NCBI RefSeq assembly: GCF_934295145.1
Contig: NZ_CAKRAS010000027.1
Location: 1-41,280, forward strand
From: an uncultured Eubacterium sp.
Lineage (GTDB): Bacteria; Bacillota; Clostridia; Lachnospirales; Lachnospiraceae
Direction: 5' to 3'
Length of the DNA: 41,280 nt
Part shown: in pieces, positions 26,122 to 34,690 of the stretch
Layout: every line of letters starts with the position of its first letter
How positions within the stretch are numbered: the first letter of the stretch is position 1
Made by a program: the position numbers and the translations under genes
The notes under the pieces: generated by a model
The model's input: only the letters and a program-made list of their open reading frames with translations
The model's database searches: none
What the model was told of the DNA's origin: nothing

Positions 26122-26505
26122 ATGAGTCTGATAAAAGGAATTCACCATGTGGCATTGAAATGCTGCGGCAAAGAGGAATTTGAGAAAACAAAACAGTTTT
26201 ACGGCAAGGTGCTTGGACTTCCGGTGGCAAGAAGCTGGAAAGGCGGCATCATGTACGATACCGGAGCCGGTCTGATGGAGATTTTTGATACGGAGGAGAC
26301 TCCGCTGGAGACAGGAACGATCCGGCATTTTGCATTTGCAGTGGAAGATACGGATGCCTGTGTGGAAGCGGTTCGTGCTGCCGGATATGAGGTGTTTGTG
26401 GAGCCGAAGGATATCGAAATTGCATCTGAGATTCCGTTCCCGGCACGTATTGCGTTCTGTCGCGGACCGGTTGGCGAAGAAATTGAGTTTTTCCATGAAA
26501 AATAA
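26122..26505 (+). CDS. VOC (glyoxalase/bleomycin-resistance) superfamily protein
   Basis: 127 residues, a single VOC unit. GIHHVALKC at the start, FYGKVLGLPVARSW, the DTGAGLMEIF strand, RHFAFAVEDTDACVEAVRAAG and the final GPVGEEIEFFHE follow the vicinal oxygen chelate fold; H9 in the first strand and E in the last strand are candidate metal ligands. Substrate unknown: it could be a glyoxalase-like lyase or a binding protein. AAGGATG lies upstream. First gene of a tight three-gene operon with an NhaC-like antiporter (21 nt gap) and a radical SAM protein. Confidence 0.85.
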   Translation: MSLIKGIHHVALKCCGKEEFEKTKQFYGKVLGLPVARSWKGGIMYDTGAGLMEIFDTEETPLETGTIRHFAFAVEDTDACVEAVRAAGYEVFVEPKDIEIASEIPFPARIAFCRGPVGEEIEFFHEK

Positions 26506-26526
26506 AGAGAGGAAGGGAATATATAA

Positions 26527-27846
26527 GTGAAAAAAGGGAGAGCAATTGCGTTGTTGCCAATTGCAGTGTTTTTAGTTCTGTATTTGGGACTGGGTATTTT
26601 ATTTGAATATATTATGAAGATTCCAATGGGATTTTATAATGTACCGATTGTGTTTGCTTTTTTAGTGGCAATTCTGGTGGCATGTCTGCAGAATCAAAAG
26701 GTCAGTTTTGAAGAAAAGCTTGGCATTATGGCGCAGGGACTGGCAGACAAAAATATTATTACGATGCTGCTGATCTTTCTGACTGCAGGCGTGTTTGTCG
26801 GTGTGGTTGGTCGTAGCAGTGCGGAAAGTGTCGCATATTTTATGTTGTCGATCATTCCGACGAGGTTTTCTGTGGCCGTTTTATTTGGTGTGGCATGTTT
26901 TGTTTCACTTGCCATGGGAACATCAGTAGGAACGATCACCTTGCTGACACCAATTGCGGTAGCGGTATCAGCTGCTTCCGGCTTTGGTCTTCCGCTTTGT
27001 GTGGCGTCGGTCATTGGCGGGTCCATGTTTGGTGATAATCTGTCTTTTATTTCGGATACGACGATTGCAGCCTGTAACGGCCAGGGATGTGCGATGAAGG
27101 ACAAGTTCCGGGAAAATTTCTGGATTGCACTTCCGGCAGCGGTTGCGACATTACTTCTGATTTTACTTCTGTCTTTCCGGACGGACATTTCCGGAGCCGT
27201 GACAGAGAGTTATCATCTGCTTCAGATCGTGCCGTATATTCTGGTACTGGTGGGTGGAATCATCGGTGTCAATGTGTTTGTCGTGTTACTGATCGGAATT
27301 GTGTCCGGTGCGATCATTATGCTGGCGGCGGGCCATATCAGTCCGGCAGATCTGTTGGCAAATGTCGGAAACGGTGCTTCCGGGATGTTCGAGACCAGTA
27401 TGGTGGCAATCCTTGTGGCAGCACTTTGTGCATTGATCCGGGAATATGGCGGGTTTGATGCATTACTGGCGGGCATCCATAAAGTGTTTAAGGGAAAAAA
27501 AGGCGGTCAGCTTGGAATGGGACTGCTGGTTGGAGCCATGGATGTGGCGACAGCAAATAATACGGTGGCTATCGTTATGGCAAATCCAATTGCAAAAGAG
27601 ATGGCGGAAGAGTATGGGATTACACCGCGAAAGACAGCGTCAATTTTAGATACGTTTTCCGCTGTTTCCCAGGGGATTATTCCGTATGGTGCACAGATGC
27701 TGGTGGCGATTTCAGCGGCGCATGAACTTGGATACGATCTATCGGCATTTCAGATCATGCCGAAGCTGTTTTATCCGATTTTATTGTTGTTCAGTTCACT
27801 TGTATTTATATTTTTTGTACCGCAGAAGGAAAGAAGAGATATATGA
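26527..27846 (+). CDS. NhaC-family Na+/H+ antiporter-like membrane protein
   Basis: 439 residues from a GTG start at 26527, preceded by GGAAGG. About 11 hydrophobic segments. The blocks GTSVGTITLLTPIAVAVS, GGSMFGDNLSFISDTTIAA and AMDVATANNTVAIVMANPIA are typical of NhaC transporters, which exchange Na+ for H+ and sometimes carry amino acids or malate with lactate. The stop overlaps the start of the radical SAM gene. The actual substrate is not certain. Confidence 0.9.
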   Translation: MKKGRAIALLPIAVFLVLYLGLGILFEYIMKIPMGFYNVPIVFAFLVAILVACLQNQKVSFEEKLGIMAQGLADKNIITMLLIFLTAGVFVGVVGRSSAESVAYFMLSIIPTRFSVAVLFGVACFVSLAMGTSVGTITLLTPIAVAVSAASGFGLPLCVASVIGGSMFGDNLSFISDTTIAACNGQGCAMKDKFRENFWIALPAAVATLLLILLLSFRTDISGAVTESYHLLQIVPYILVLVGGIIGVNVFVVLLIGIVSGAIIMLAAGHISPADLLANVGNGASGMFETSMVAILVAALCALIREYGGFDALLAGIHKVFKGKKGGQLGMGLLVGAMDVATANNTVAIVMANPIAKEMAEEYGITPRKTASILDTFSAVSQGIIPYGAQMLVAISAAHELGYDLSAFQIMPKLFYPILLLFSSLVFIFFVPQKERRDI

Positions 27847-28712
27847 ATTACGAAGGAATGATTTACCGTCCACCAAGTGAGGCATACAGCCTGATCTTGC
27901 AGGTGACGGTGGGATGTGCGCATAATCGCTGCACATTTTGCACGATGTACAAAGAAAAAAGATTTCATGTAAAGCCTTTACATGAAGTGGAAGAAGATTT
28001 AAGAGAAGCAAGAAGTTATTATGGAAATCGCAGTCTGCGGATTTTCCTGGCAGATGGAGATGCACTGGTACTGTCACAGGAAAAATTATGTACGATCTTA
28101 CATTTGTGCAGACAGTATTTTCCGAAGGTGGAGCGCATTACCTCTTATGGAACCGCACAGGATATTTTGCGAAAATCAAAAGCAGAGCTTCAGGAGTTAC
28201 ATGAACTTGGTCTGGATATGATCTATCTGGGTGCGGAATCCGGATGCCCGGAGATTCTGGAACATATCCACAAAGGTGTGACGGTGGAGGAATATGTGCG
28301 GGCAGCGGAGCGTCTGCGCGGAACCGGGATCCGCCTCAGTGTGACACTGATTTCTGGTCTTGGCGGGCAGAAAATGTTGGAAGAACATGCGGTTGCCTCG
28401 GCAAAATTAATTACAACCATGAAACCGGACTATCTGGGATTTCTGACGTTGCTTTTGGAGCCGGGAGCACCGATGCTGCAGGAAGTAAAATCAGGAACGA
28501 TGCAGCTGCTGACACCGGCACAGGTGCTGGAAGAGATGGAGCTGTTTTTAACACATGTAGATTCGGAAGGCACCGTATTTCGTTCCAATCACGCTTCCAA
28601 TTATATTTCCCTGGCAGGTAATCTGAACCGGGACATTCCGGCGATGCTGGAGAAAATTCAGAAAAGCCGGGAGCGGGATGCATTTAAAAATGAGTCGATG
28701 CGTAGATTATAA
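27843..28712 (+). CDS. Radical SAM protein
   Basis: 289 residues. The cluster motif is GCAHNRCTFCTMY, that is CX4CX2C, the spacing seen in a group of Elp3-like radical SAM proteins of Firmicutes that begin YEGMIYRPPSEA. FLADGDALVL and GAESGCPEILEHIHKG are further conserved blocks. It should bind a 4Fe-4S cluster and S-adenosylmethionine; no extra cluster domain is seen. Function unknown. Its start overlaps the antiporter gene by 4 nt, so the VOC, NhaC and radical SAM proteins are made together. Confidence 0.88.
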   Translation: MNYEGMIYRPPSEAYSLILQVTVGCAHNRCTFCTMYKEKRFHVKPLHEVEEDLREARSYYGNRSLRIFLADGDALVLSQEKLCTILHLCRQYFPKVERITSYGTAQDILRKSKAELQELHELGLDMIYLGAESGCPEILEHIHKGVTVEEYVRAAERLRGTGIRLSVTLISGLGGQKMLEEHAVASAKLITTMKPDYLGFLTLLLEPGAPMLQEVKSGTMQLLTPAQVLEEMELFLTHVDSEGTVFRSNHASNYISLAGNLNRDIPAMLEKIQKSRERDAFKNESMRRL

Positions 28713-28714
28713 AT

Positions 28715-28881
28715 GATGCCAGGGTCAAAAGCCTGAAATCACGATGTGCTTGCACAGGAGTGGTTTTATGGCTTAATGACCCGCCCCGATATGAGCATAA
28801 AAGTGGAGCGTCAGCTTCACGATATGCGAATATTGGGTAGAATTGTGGGAGTACGAAGTACGGAACAATTCGTATGGCATC
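28715..28881 (+). repeat. 167-nt structured repeat, copy 3
   Basis: Inverted relative to copies 1 and 2. Closing stem GATGCCA (28715-28721) with TGGCATC (28875-28881); GGGTCA (28722-28727) with TGACCC (28777-28782); GTGGAGC (28803-28809) with GCTTCAC (28814-28820); GAATTGT (28840-28846) with ACAATTC (28865-28871) and inner GTAC/GTAC. Many stem bases differ from the other copies, but on both sides. It starts 3 nt after the radical SAM stop codon. Confidence 0.8.
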
Positions 28882-28920
28882 TTTTGACCTCAACATCCTA
28901 TAAATGAATAAAATATTGTA

Positions 28921-28959
28921 TGGCAGGAAAATTTTTCAAATTTCCTGTCATATTTTTTT
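28921..28959 (+). terminator. Intrinsic terminator of the VOC-NhaC-radical SAM operon
   Basis: TGGCAGGAAA (28921-28930) pairs with TTTCCTGTCA (28941-28950) apart from one position, followed by TATTTTTTTG. Confidence 0.8.
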
Positions 28960-29047
28960 GCCTTTCTGCATATAAATTACCTAGAAATAAAAGTGGAACT
29001 TTGGGTTACAGGGAATCCGGCTTTATTTCGGGAATGGAGATGGTGGA

Positions 29048-31003
29048 ATGCGAAGAAAATTCAAAAGACCTCTCACGTTTTTACTGGCGTTGCTGCTGCT
29101 TTTTTCACTGACCGGGGCATCGGTGCAGGCAGAAGAATCTGAAAATGCAGGTGCTTCTGTACAGGTACAGACGGTTGTGATGCAGGAGGATGGCACGCAG
29201 AAAGAAGATGATGTGGGAGAAACAGAAACGGCTTCCACGGAAGAAAACGTGCAACAGAATGTACAAGAGATAAATTTGACAGAAATACAACAGGAAGAAT
29301 TCCGGAATGGACAGAATGACAACCTAGAAGGCGAAGATACTTTGCAGGAAAAAACAAATGCTGAGACGGATCAGAAAGAAACGTTGCAGAGCGATAGTAT
29401 GCAGAATGCGGAAAATTCATCTGCAGAAGATGCAATAAAAACGACGGACAGCAAAGCTGAGAATCGAACAGGTGAAACTGTAAATAATTCAGATGTAGAA
29501 AATAATGCATCCGAAAATGCAGCAGCTGTGGAGCCTCAGGCAGCAGGAAGTGTTTCCATTACAATTACAGATAACATTGAAAATGCCGGAACTTTAAATG
29601 CACAGATTACCGGTGATCAGCCAGACGGAATCACACTGGAATGGTACAAACATGCCGAAGGGACAAATACATGGACAAAGGTAGAACGGCATAAAGTAAC
29701 TGGAAATTCCTATAATGTGTCTGAGGACGGAACGGCCTTGAATGTTGCGCTGGATAAAGGTGCCCGCTGTTTTTACAAGGTTCAGGTAAAGGATGTATCC
29801 GGTCAGCTTCTGGCAGAGTCTGCGGCACTTCTGGTCAGCTATTACAACCAGTTGGAAAATGGAGATTTTGAATCACCGGTAATTGGACAGACAGATGGTT
29901 ATCAGCCGTATTATTCCAACGGAACATCCGGTTTGATCTGGAAAACAACCGCCAGTGATGCACAGATTGAGTATGTCAGTGCTGCTACCGATAAGTTTGA
30001 CAAAAATACCGGAAAGACGCATGCAAAACAGTCTCTGGAATGGCATAAGGTAGATGCGGCAGCTCATGGCACACAGTTTGCAGAATTGAATGCAAATGAG
30101 CCGGGTGCATTGTATCAGGATGTACTGACAACTCCGGGTGCAAAGCTTTACTGGCAGCTTTATCATCGTGGACGTGGAACGAAGGCGAACAGCAGCAGTC
30201 AGAAAGATACGATGTACGTGGTGATCATGTCCACAAAACTGGCAAAGCAGTATAACGTGGTTAGCCAGAGTGCAGTGCAGGATGTGATTACAAACGTGCG
30301 AAATAATACCGGTAAGTATCCAGGAGCTTCGGTGGCAACCATCACGGACGATAACGTGCAGTGGTATCGTCACACTGGAGATTACGATGTCAGTGAAGGC
30401 CAGTATCTGACCAGGTTTTTCTTTGTGGCAGGCGAAACGGCCTATGATAAAAATGGCGGTGGTGATGCAAAAGCCGGAACCGTTGGAAATCATCTGGACA
30501 ATGTGTCCTTCAGTGAAACACTTCCAGAACCGAATCCGGATACCGGACATTTGCAGATTGTTAAAACCGTACGAGGACTGACGGAAGATCAGGCAGCATC
30601 TTACCAGATGCAGGTGAAAATTACAGGACCGGATCAGAAGTCAGAAACGGTTTCCTTAAGCCAGTTTACCAGAAACGAAGACGGTTCTTATTCCTGCACT
30701 TATACGAAAACAAATGTGGCAGCAGGAACGTATCGCATCGAGGAAATTTTGCCGGCGGCGCTTCCAAACTACCGGGTCGACGTGACGTTTAACGGCACAG
30801 AGGAAACTGGAGGAACCATTACGGTGCAGGATCAGAAAACCGCGATTGCAAATATCGTAAATACTTATATCTATGATATCGTGTCACCGCCGACAGGAGT
30901 TCAGGATAATGCAATTCCTATGGGAATTTTGATGGGAACTGCCCTTGGACTTGGTGTGGTATATCTGGTTTACAGCAAGCGTAGAAAACACCCACGTTTT
31001 TAA
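29048..31003 (+). CDS. Ancillary pilin / surface adhesin (Cpa position of an FCT-like pilus operon)
   Basis: 651 residues. Signal peptide (1-28, VQA-E); a disordered Gln/Glu/Asn/Thr-rich stretch to about 165; an Ig-like strand region (SVSITITDNIENAGTL); a larger domain starting NGDFESP with repeated aromatic strands, like galactose-binding folds; a pilin-type domain (HLQIVKTVRGL ... YRIEEILP ... NIVNTY) with Lys, Glu and Asn placed for an isopeptide bond; then the sorting signal SPPTGV, a membrane segment and KRRK. SPPTG resembles the VPPTG signal of streptococcal Cpa and is probably read by the pilus sortase. First gene of the pilus operon, so likely the tip. Confidence 0.85.
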   Translation: MRRKFKRPLTFLLALLLLFSLTGASVQAEESENAGASVQVQTVVMQEDGTQKEDDVGETETASTEENVQQNVQEINLTEIQQEEFRNGQNDNLEGEDTLQEKTNAETDQKETLQSDSMQNAENSSAEDAIKTTDSKAENRTGETVNNSDVENNASENAAAVEPQAAGSVSITITDNIENAGTLNAQITGDQPDGITLEWYKHAEGTNTWTKVERHKVTGNSYNVSEDGTALNVALDKGARCFYKVQVKDVSGQLLAESAALLVSYYNQLENGDFESPVIGQTDGYQPYYSNGTSGLIWKTTASDAQIEYVSAATDKFDKNTGKTHAKQSLEWHKVDAAAHGTQFAELNANEPGALYQDVLTTPGAKLYWQLYHRGRGTKANSSSQKDTMYVVIMSTKLAKQYNVVSQSAVQDVITNVRNNTGKYPGASVATITDDNVQWYRHTGDYDVSEGQYLTRFFFVAGETAYDKNGGGDAKAGTVGNHLDNVSFSETLPEPNPDTGHLQIVKTVRGLTEDQAASYQMQVKITGPDQKSETVSLSQFTRNEDGSYSCTYTKTNVAAGTYRIEEILPAALPNYRVDVTFNGTEETGGTITVQDQKTAIANIVNTYIYDIVSPPTGVQDNAIPMGILMGTALGLGVVYLVYSKRRKHPRF

Positions 31004-31102
31004 TAAAATGAACTTGCATAGTAACTAGGTGAAAGGAATGGGAAACATCAGCTTGCTATAAATGTAAGAGGGAAAGAAATGCAGTAGAAACTGGAAAGAA
31101 TT

Positions 31103-31669
31103 ATGAGAAGAAATGGAAGGAAAGTGATTTCGGAAAAAGAAACCGCAGAAACCGAAACGATTGAAAAAAAGGATGTGGCTATTCGGAGAGAATGGCGCTG
31201 GTTTCTGATACGTCTGCTGATTTTAATTGGAATTTTATATCTCCTTTTTGGTGTTATGTTTGGAATTACCACAGTCAAAAACGAGGATATGTCCCCACGG
31301 ATGAGCGCCGGAGATCTGGTGCTGTATTACCGACTGGACAAACATCCGGTTGCCGGGGATGTCATTGTTTATAAAAAAGATGGTCAGCAGTACGTGGGAC
31401 GGATTGTCGCGAAAGGAGGCGATTCGGTAGAAATTACAGAACAGGCAACGGTAAAGGTCAACGAGAGTGTCGTGCTGGAACAAAATATTTTTTATCAGAC
31501 TCCGCAATATGAAAGTGATGTCGTATATCCATTGCAATTGCAGGAGCAGCAATATTTTGTACTGGGCGATCATCGGGAAGGTGCAACGGACAGCCGCTAT
31601 TTTGGAGCGGTAGATACACGTGAGATAAAAGGAAAAATTATCACTGTGATTCGACGAAATTCGCTATAG
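31103..31669 (+). CDS. sipA: SipA-like signal peptidase homologue lacking the catalytic pair
   Basis: 188 residues: a cytoplasmic N-terminus, one membrane helix (about 33-54) and an S26 signal-peptidase fold (GDLVLYY, GDVIVYK, GDHREGATDSRYFG). The nucleophile Ser of the SMxP motif is Asp62 (EDMSP) and the general-base Lys of the usual KR box is Gly99 (YVGRIVAKGGD). Streptococcal SipA of the FCT pilus locus is reported with the same Asp/Gly replacements and is still needed for pilus assembly. Position between ancillary and backbone pilins matches too. It is therefore probably a pilin chaperone or assembly factor, not a peptidase. Gene symbol given by analogy. Confidence 0.85.
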   Translation: MRRNGRKVISEKETAETETIEKKDVAIRREWRWFLIRLLILIGILYLLFGVMFGITTVKNEDMSPRMSAGDLVLYYRLDKHPVAGDVIVYKKDGQQYVGRIVAKGGDSVEITEQATVKVNESVVLEQNIFYQTPQYESDVVYPLQLQEQQYFVLGDHREGATDSRYFGAVDTREIKGKIITVIRRNSL

Positions 31670-31786
31670 AAATGAGCGAATATTAAGAGCACAGTGAAAT
31701 ACTCAGAGTTTATTTGATAAAAATCATGTGGATTTTTGAGTGAATTGGCAGAACAGAATTGAATTTAAAAAGGAAGGTAAAAGAGC

Positions 31787-32884
31787 ATGAAAAAGAATAT
31801 GATCGGACGTGTATCAGCAATGACAATGGCAGGCGCAATGATGTTTGGAGGAATGCAGATTCCTGCACTGGCTGCCACAGGCGATAATGACGGGGTGGTA
31901 CAGTTTCAGAAAGTGCTGGAAATGCAGAATGCGCAGGGCGCAAGTGTGCCAAATGTGACTTATACTTATAGTATTTCGGCGGGAAGCGCGATAGGTGCCA
32001 CTGCTACATCACCGGAGATTAAAGCAGGTGTCGGCAAGCCAACGGTATCCGATGTAAGCTATACAAAAGGAGATACGGTTTCTGATAACGAGGTAACAAA
32101 GAATGCATCGGTAACATTCCCAAGTGGAACCTTTACGGCCCCGGGCATTTACCGTTATGTCATTACCGAAAGTGCGAATACCAATACAGATATCACCGAT
32201 GTGGACAGCAACACACGTTATCTGGATGTTTATGTAGTAAATGATACCGATGGCGGCTATAAAATCGATGCATCTGTATTTACGGAAACTGCGGTGACAC
32301 CGACCTTTGATAAAGATACAAAGCAGCCGACATATGGTGGAAAAAACAGTGATATTACAGACGCTTACACCACCTATGAACTGAGTCTGGATAAAGTAGT
32401 AGAAGGAAATATGGGTAACAAGGACCAGTTGTTTAATTTTACCATCAATTTCAGTGGTCCGGCAAATACATCCTTTACCTTTGGTGATCAGCAGGTAGAT
32501 TTAGATGCACAGGGGAATGGATCCGTAAATCTGCAGCTGGCAGATGCTACAGCAATTGCTGAGATCACAGGTATCCCATCCACTGTAACTTATACCGTAA
32601 CAGAGAATTTGAACAGTTCGGAAGGTTATGACACCACATTTGCAGTAAAAAGAGGAACCGGTGCTTCCCAGGGCATTGCAAAAGATACTGCAGCAAGTAA
32701 CTCTGAAAAAGTGACAGCAACTTCTCAGTCGATGACCAAAGCGGACAACGCAGTTGTTGTAACAAATACAAAAAGAACGGTATCTCCGACAGGTATTATG
32801 CTCAGCGTAACTCCGTATGCACTGCTTGCAGGTCTGGCATCCGCCCTTGGAGCACTGTTTTTTCGCAGAAAAAAATTATCTTAA
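31787..32884 (+). CDS. fctA: Major (backbone) pilin, FctA-like
   Basis: 365 residues. Signal peptide to about 29 (ALA-A). Two FctA-type domains: VVQFQKVLEM ... GIYRYVITES ... YLDVYVVND, and YELSLDKVVEGN ... VTYTVTEN ... VVVTNTK. Each has Lys early, Glu in the TE/ES strand and Asn at the end, the set that forms Lys-Asn isopeptide bonds. The sorting signal TVSPTGI, a membrane segment and RRKK end the protein; this compares with the (E/Q)VPTG signal of streptococcal FctA rather than LPXTG. GGAAGG lies upstream. Expected shaft subunit, polymerised by the sortase encoded next. Confidence 0.9.
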   Translation: MKKNMIGRVSAMTMAGAMMFGGMQIPALAATGDNDGVVQFQKVLEMQNAQGASVPNVTYTYSISAGSAIGATATSPEIKAGVGKPTVSDVSYTKGDTVSDNEVTKNASVTFPSGTFTAPGIYRYVITESANTNTDITDVDSNTRYLDVYVVNDTDGGYKIDASVFTETAVTPTFDKDTKQPTYGGKNSDITDAYTTYELSLDKVVEGNMGNKDQLFNFTINFSGPANTSFTFGDQQVDLDAQGNGSVNLQLADATAIAEITGIPSTVTYTVTENLNSSEGYDTTFAVKRGTGASQGIAKDTAASNSEKVTATSQSMTKADNAVVVTNTKRTVSPTGIMLSVTPYALLAGLASALGALFFRRKKLS

Positions 32885-32962
32885 GCAGTCAGAATTGAAT
32901 CGACAGGAAGCGGCAGAGTTAGAAAAGCAACGGAAGAACGTCAAAAAGAACAGTGATACAAA

Positions 32963-33820
32963 ATGACAGGAAGCAGGGAATTGCAAATAAAAACGAAATC
33001 ATTGGAAAAAATAAATATGCAGAAAGCAGATTCAGAAGCAGCAAATAGCCGCAGAATGACCGTTGCAGAAAAACTGCTGAGGATTGCGAATCGCAGTATG
33101 AATCTATTTGTTGCCTGCCTGATGACAGTGTTATTTTTGTACGGCAGTTATTCCCTGTGGGACACCTGGCGCATTTATCACAGTGCGTTGCCGGATCAGA
33201 ATCTGATGAAACTGAAACCTGTAAAGGGGGAGGACACCAATCCCTCTTTGCAGGATCTGCAAAAAATCAATGCGGATGTCTGTGCATGGCTGACAGTGGA
33301 TGATACCGGTATTGATTACCCGGTGGTGCGTGGAAAAGATGATATGGAATATGTCAATAAAGATGTATATGGGAACTTTGCATTGTCTGGAGCAATATTT
33401 CTACAGAGTGCGAATCAACCGGATTTTTCGGATCCATATAATCTAATTTATGGACATCATATGAGCAATGGAGCCATGTTTGGTGATGTGGTGGAATTTG
33501 TCAATGAGGAGTATTTTGCCGCGCATCAGACCGGAATGTTATATTTGCCGGAAAAAACATGTTTCATCACATTTTTTGCCTGTGTGGAAACAGATGCGAT
33601 GAATAGCCAAATCTATGGATATATCACGGAACCGGATACGACCGGACAGATGCAACAACTTTTGCAGTATGTTCGGGAACATGCTGTGCAGTATCGGGAT
33701 ATCGGCGTAACGCCACAGGATTCCGTGATCTCTCTGTCTACCTGTGCAGAATCTGCCACAAATGGGAGGGTAGTACTTTTTGGAAAATTGCAGGAAACCT
33801 ATGATAACAAGCAGAAATAA
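32963..33820 (+). CDS. Class B sortase, pilus-type
   Basis: 285 residues: one N-terminal membrane helix (about 46-66) and a sortase B catalytic domain with H165 (IYGHHM), C261 (LSTCAES) and R269 (NGRVVLFG). In streptococcal FCT-3/4 loci a class B sortase (SrtC2) polymerises FctA pilin, and the gene order is the same here. The start is uncertain: ATG at 32963 has no clear ribosome binding site, and ATGs at 33017 and 33056 are in frame before the membrane helix, none much better. Expected to join the backbone pilin and the ancillary pilin through their SPTG/SPPTG signals. Confidence 0.93.
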   Translation: MTGSRELQIKTKSLEKINMQKADSEAANSRRMTVAEKLLRIANRSMNLFVACLMTVLFLYGSYSLWDTWRIYHSALPDQNLMKLKPVKGEDTNPSLQDLQKINADVCAWLTVDDTGIDYPVVRGKDDMEYVNKDVYGNFALSGAIFLQSANQPDFSDPYNLIYGHHMSNGAMFGDVVEFVNEEYFAAHQTGMLYLPEKTCFITFFACVETDAMNSQIYGYITEPDTTGQMQQLLQYVREHAVQYRDIGVTPQDSVISLSTCAESATNGRVVLFGKLQETYDNKQK

Positions 33821-33931
33821 CTGTGTGTTGAAAAATAATGAAACAGTTTCTCCAATAATCCTGTTAGAAGAAAGTGGTGTTGTTTTTGATAAAAAAGAAT
33901 AGGACTAAAAATGCGTGAAAGGAGGTGCAAA

Positions 33932-34675
33932 ATGAACGGGAAAAACGTGCAAAAAGACAATGTAACCGGAACTGGTAAAATGGTTGTTGAAAAAATCGTG
34001 GAGAGCCAAAAAGGTGGTATTTTTGTGTTAGCCATGGTTCTGCTCTTCTGGTGTGTATTGTTATTTGCGTTACCTGCCATGGCAGCGGAAAAGACCTGTG
34101 CGGTGTCGATTCCGGTGTCAATTAAAATGACAGGTAAAGTATCTGACAGTCAGACGCAGAAGAATCCGGCTTTTACAGTGGTAATGGAGGCAGCAGATGG
34201 ACGGACAGACTTTCCAATGCCGGAGCAGAACCAGATACAGATTGGGGCAAATGGGAGCGGGACATTTGATTCCATTCTGTATACAATACCTGGCGATTAT
34301 CAATACCACATTCGACAACTTGCAGGAGCAGATCAGAATATCACATACAATGCTGCAGAATATGATGTAACAGTTCGTGTGACAAATGCCGAAAATGGCG
34401 GTCTGGAAGCCCAAATATGGGCAGTTCATCCAGGACAATCGGAAAAACAGAGCCAGATCACATTTGAAAACAAGTGGAAAACCACAGAAACTCCGGGAAC
34501 TATTGATAGACCAGTCAAAACGACGGTAAAAACAGCCACAGCCGTAACCGCGAAAGCACCAAAAACCGGTGACATGCAGAACCCGGCACTTTATGTGATT
34601 GTAATTATCATTGCCGCTGGAGTGGCTATCGGTGTTAGTTTATATCGTAAGTATAAAAAGAAAAAAGAATTGTAG
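33932..34675 (+). CDS. FctB-like minor (basal) pilin
   Basis: 247 residues from 33932, which follows AAGGAGGTG; ATG at 33911 is in frame but poorer. An unusually long N-terminus precedes the signal helix (about 35-51, AMA-A). One FctA/FctB-type domain follows (VSIPVSIKMTGK ... YTIPGDYQYHIRQLAG ... YDVTVRVTNAE ... ITFENKW), then a Thr/Lys/Pro linker, the sorting signal APKTGD, a membrane helix and a basic tail. The signal is nearer LPXTG than those of the other two pilins, so it is probably attached to the wall by the housekeeping sortase, as for streptococcal FctB. Last gene of the operon. Confidence 0.88.
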   Translation: MNGKNVQKDNVTGTGKMVVEKIVESQKGGIFVLAMVLLFWCVLLFALPAMAAEKTCAVSIPVSIKMTGKVSDSQTQKNPAFTVVMEAADGRTDFPMPEQNQIQIGANGSGTFDSILYTIPGDYQYHIRQLAGADQNITYNAAEYDVTVRVTNAENGGLEAQIWAVHPGQSEKQSQITFENKWKTTETPGTIDRPVKTTVKTATAVTAKAPKTGDMQNPALYVIVIIIAAGVAIGVSLYRKYKKKKEL

Positions 34676-34690
34676 TTTACTGAAAAAAGA

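Noticed and set aside
28936..28960. Poly-T tract before the pilus operon as a phase-variation switch
   Set aside because: The run of seven T belongs to the terminator of the preceding operon and is too short to argue for slippage control.
29873..30550. 225-codon minus-strand frame within the pilin gene
   Set aside because: It is antisense to the ancillary pilin, without a ribosome binding site or recognisable domain.
31103..31669. Active signal peptidase I
   Set aside because: The Ser and Lys at the catalytic positions are replaced by Asp62 and Gly99.
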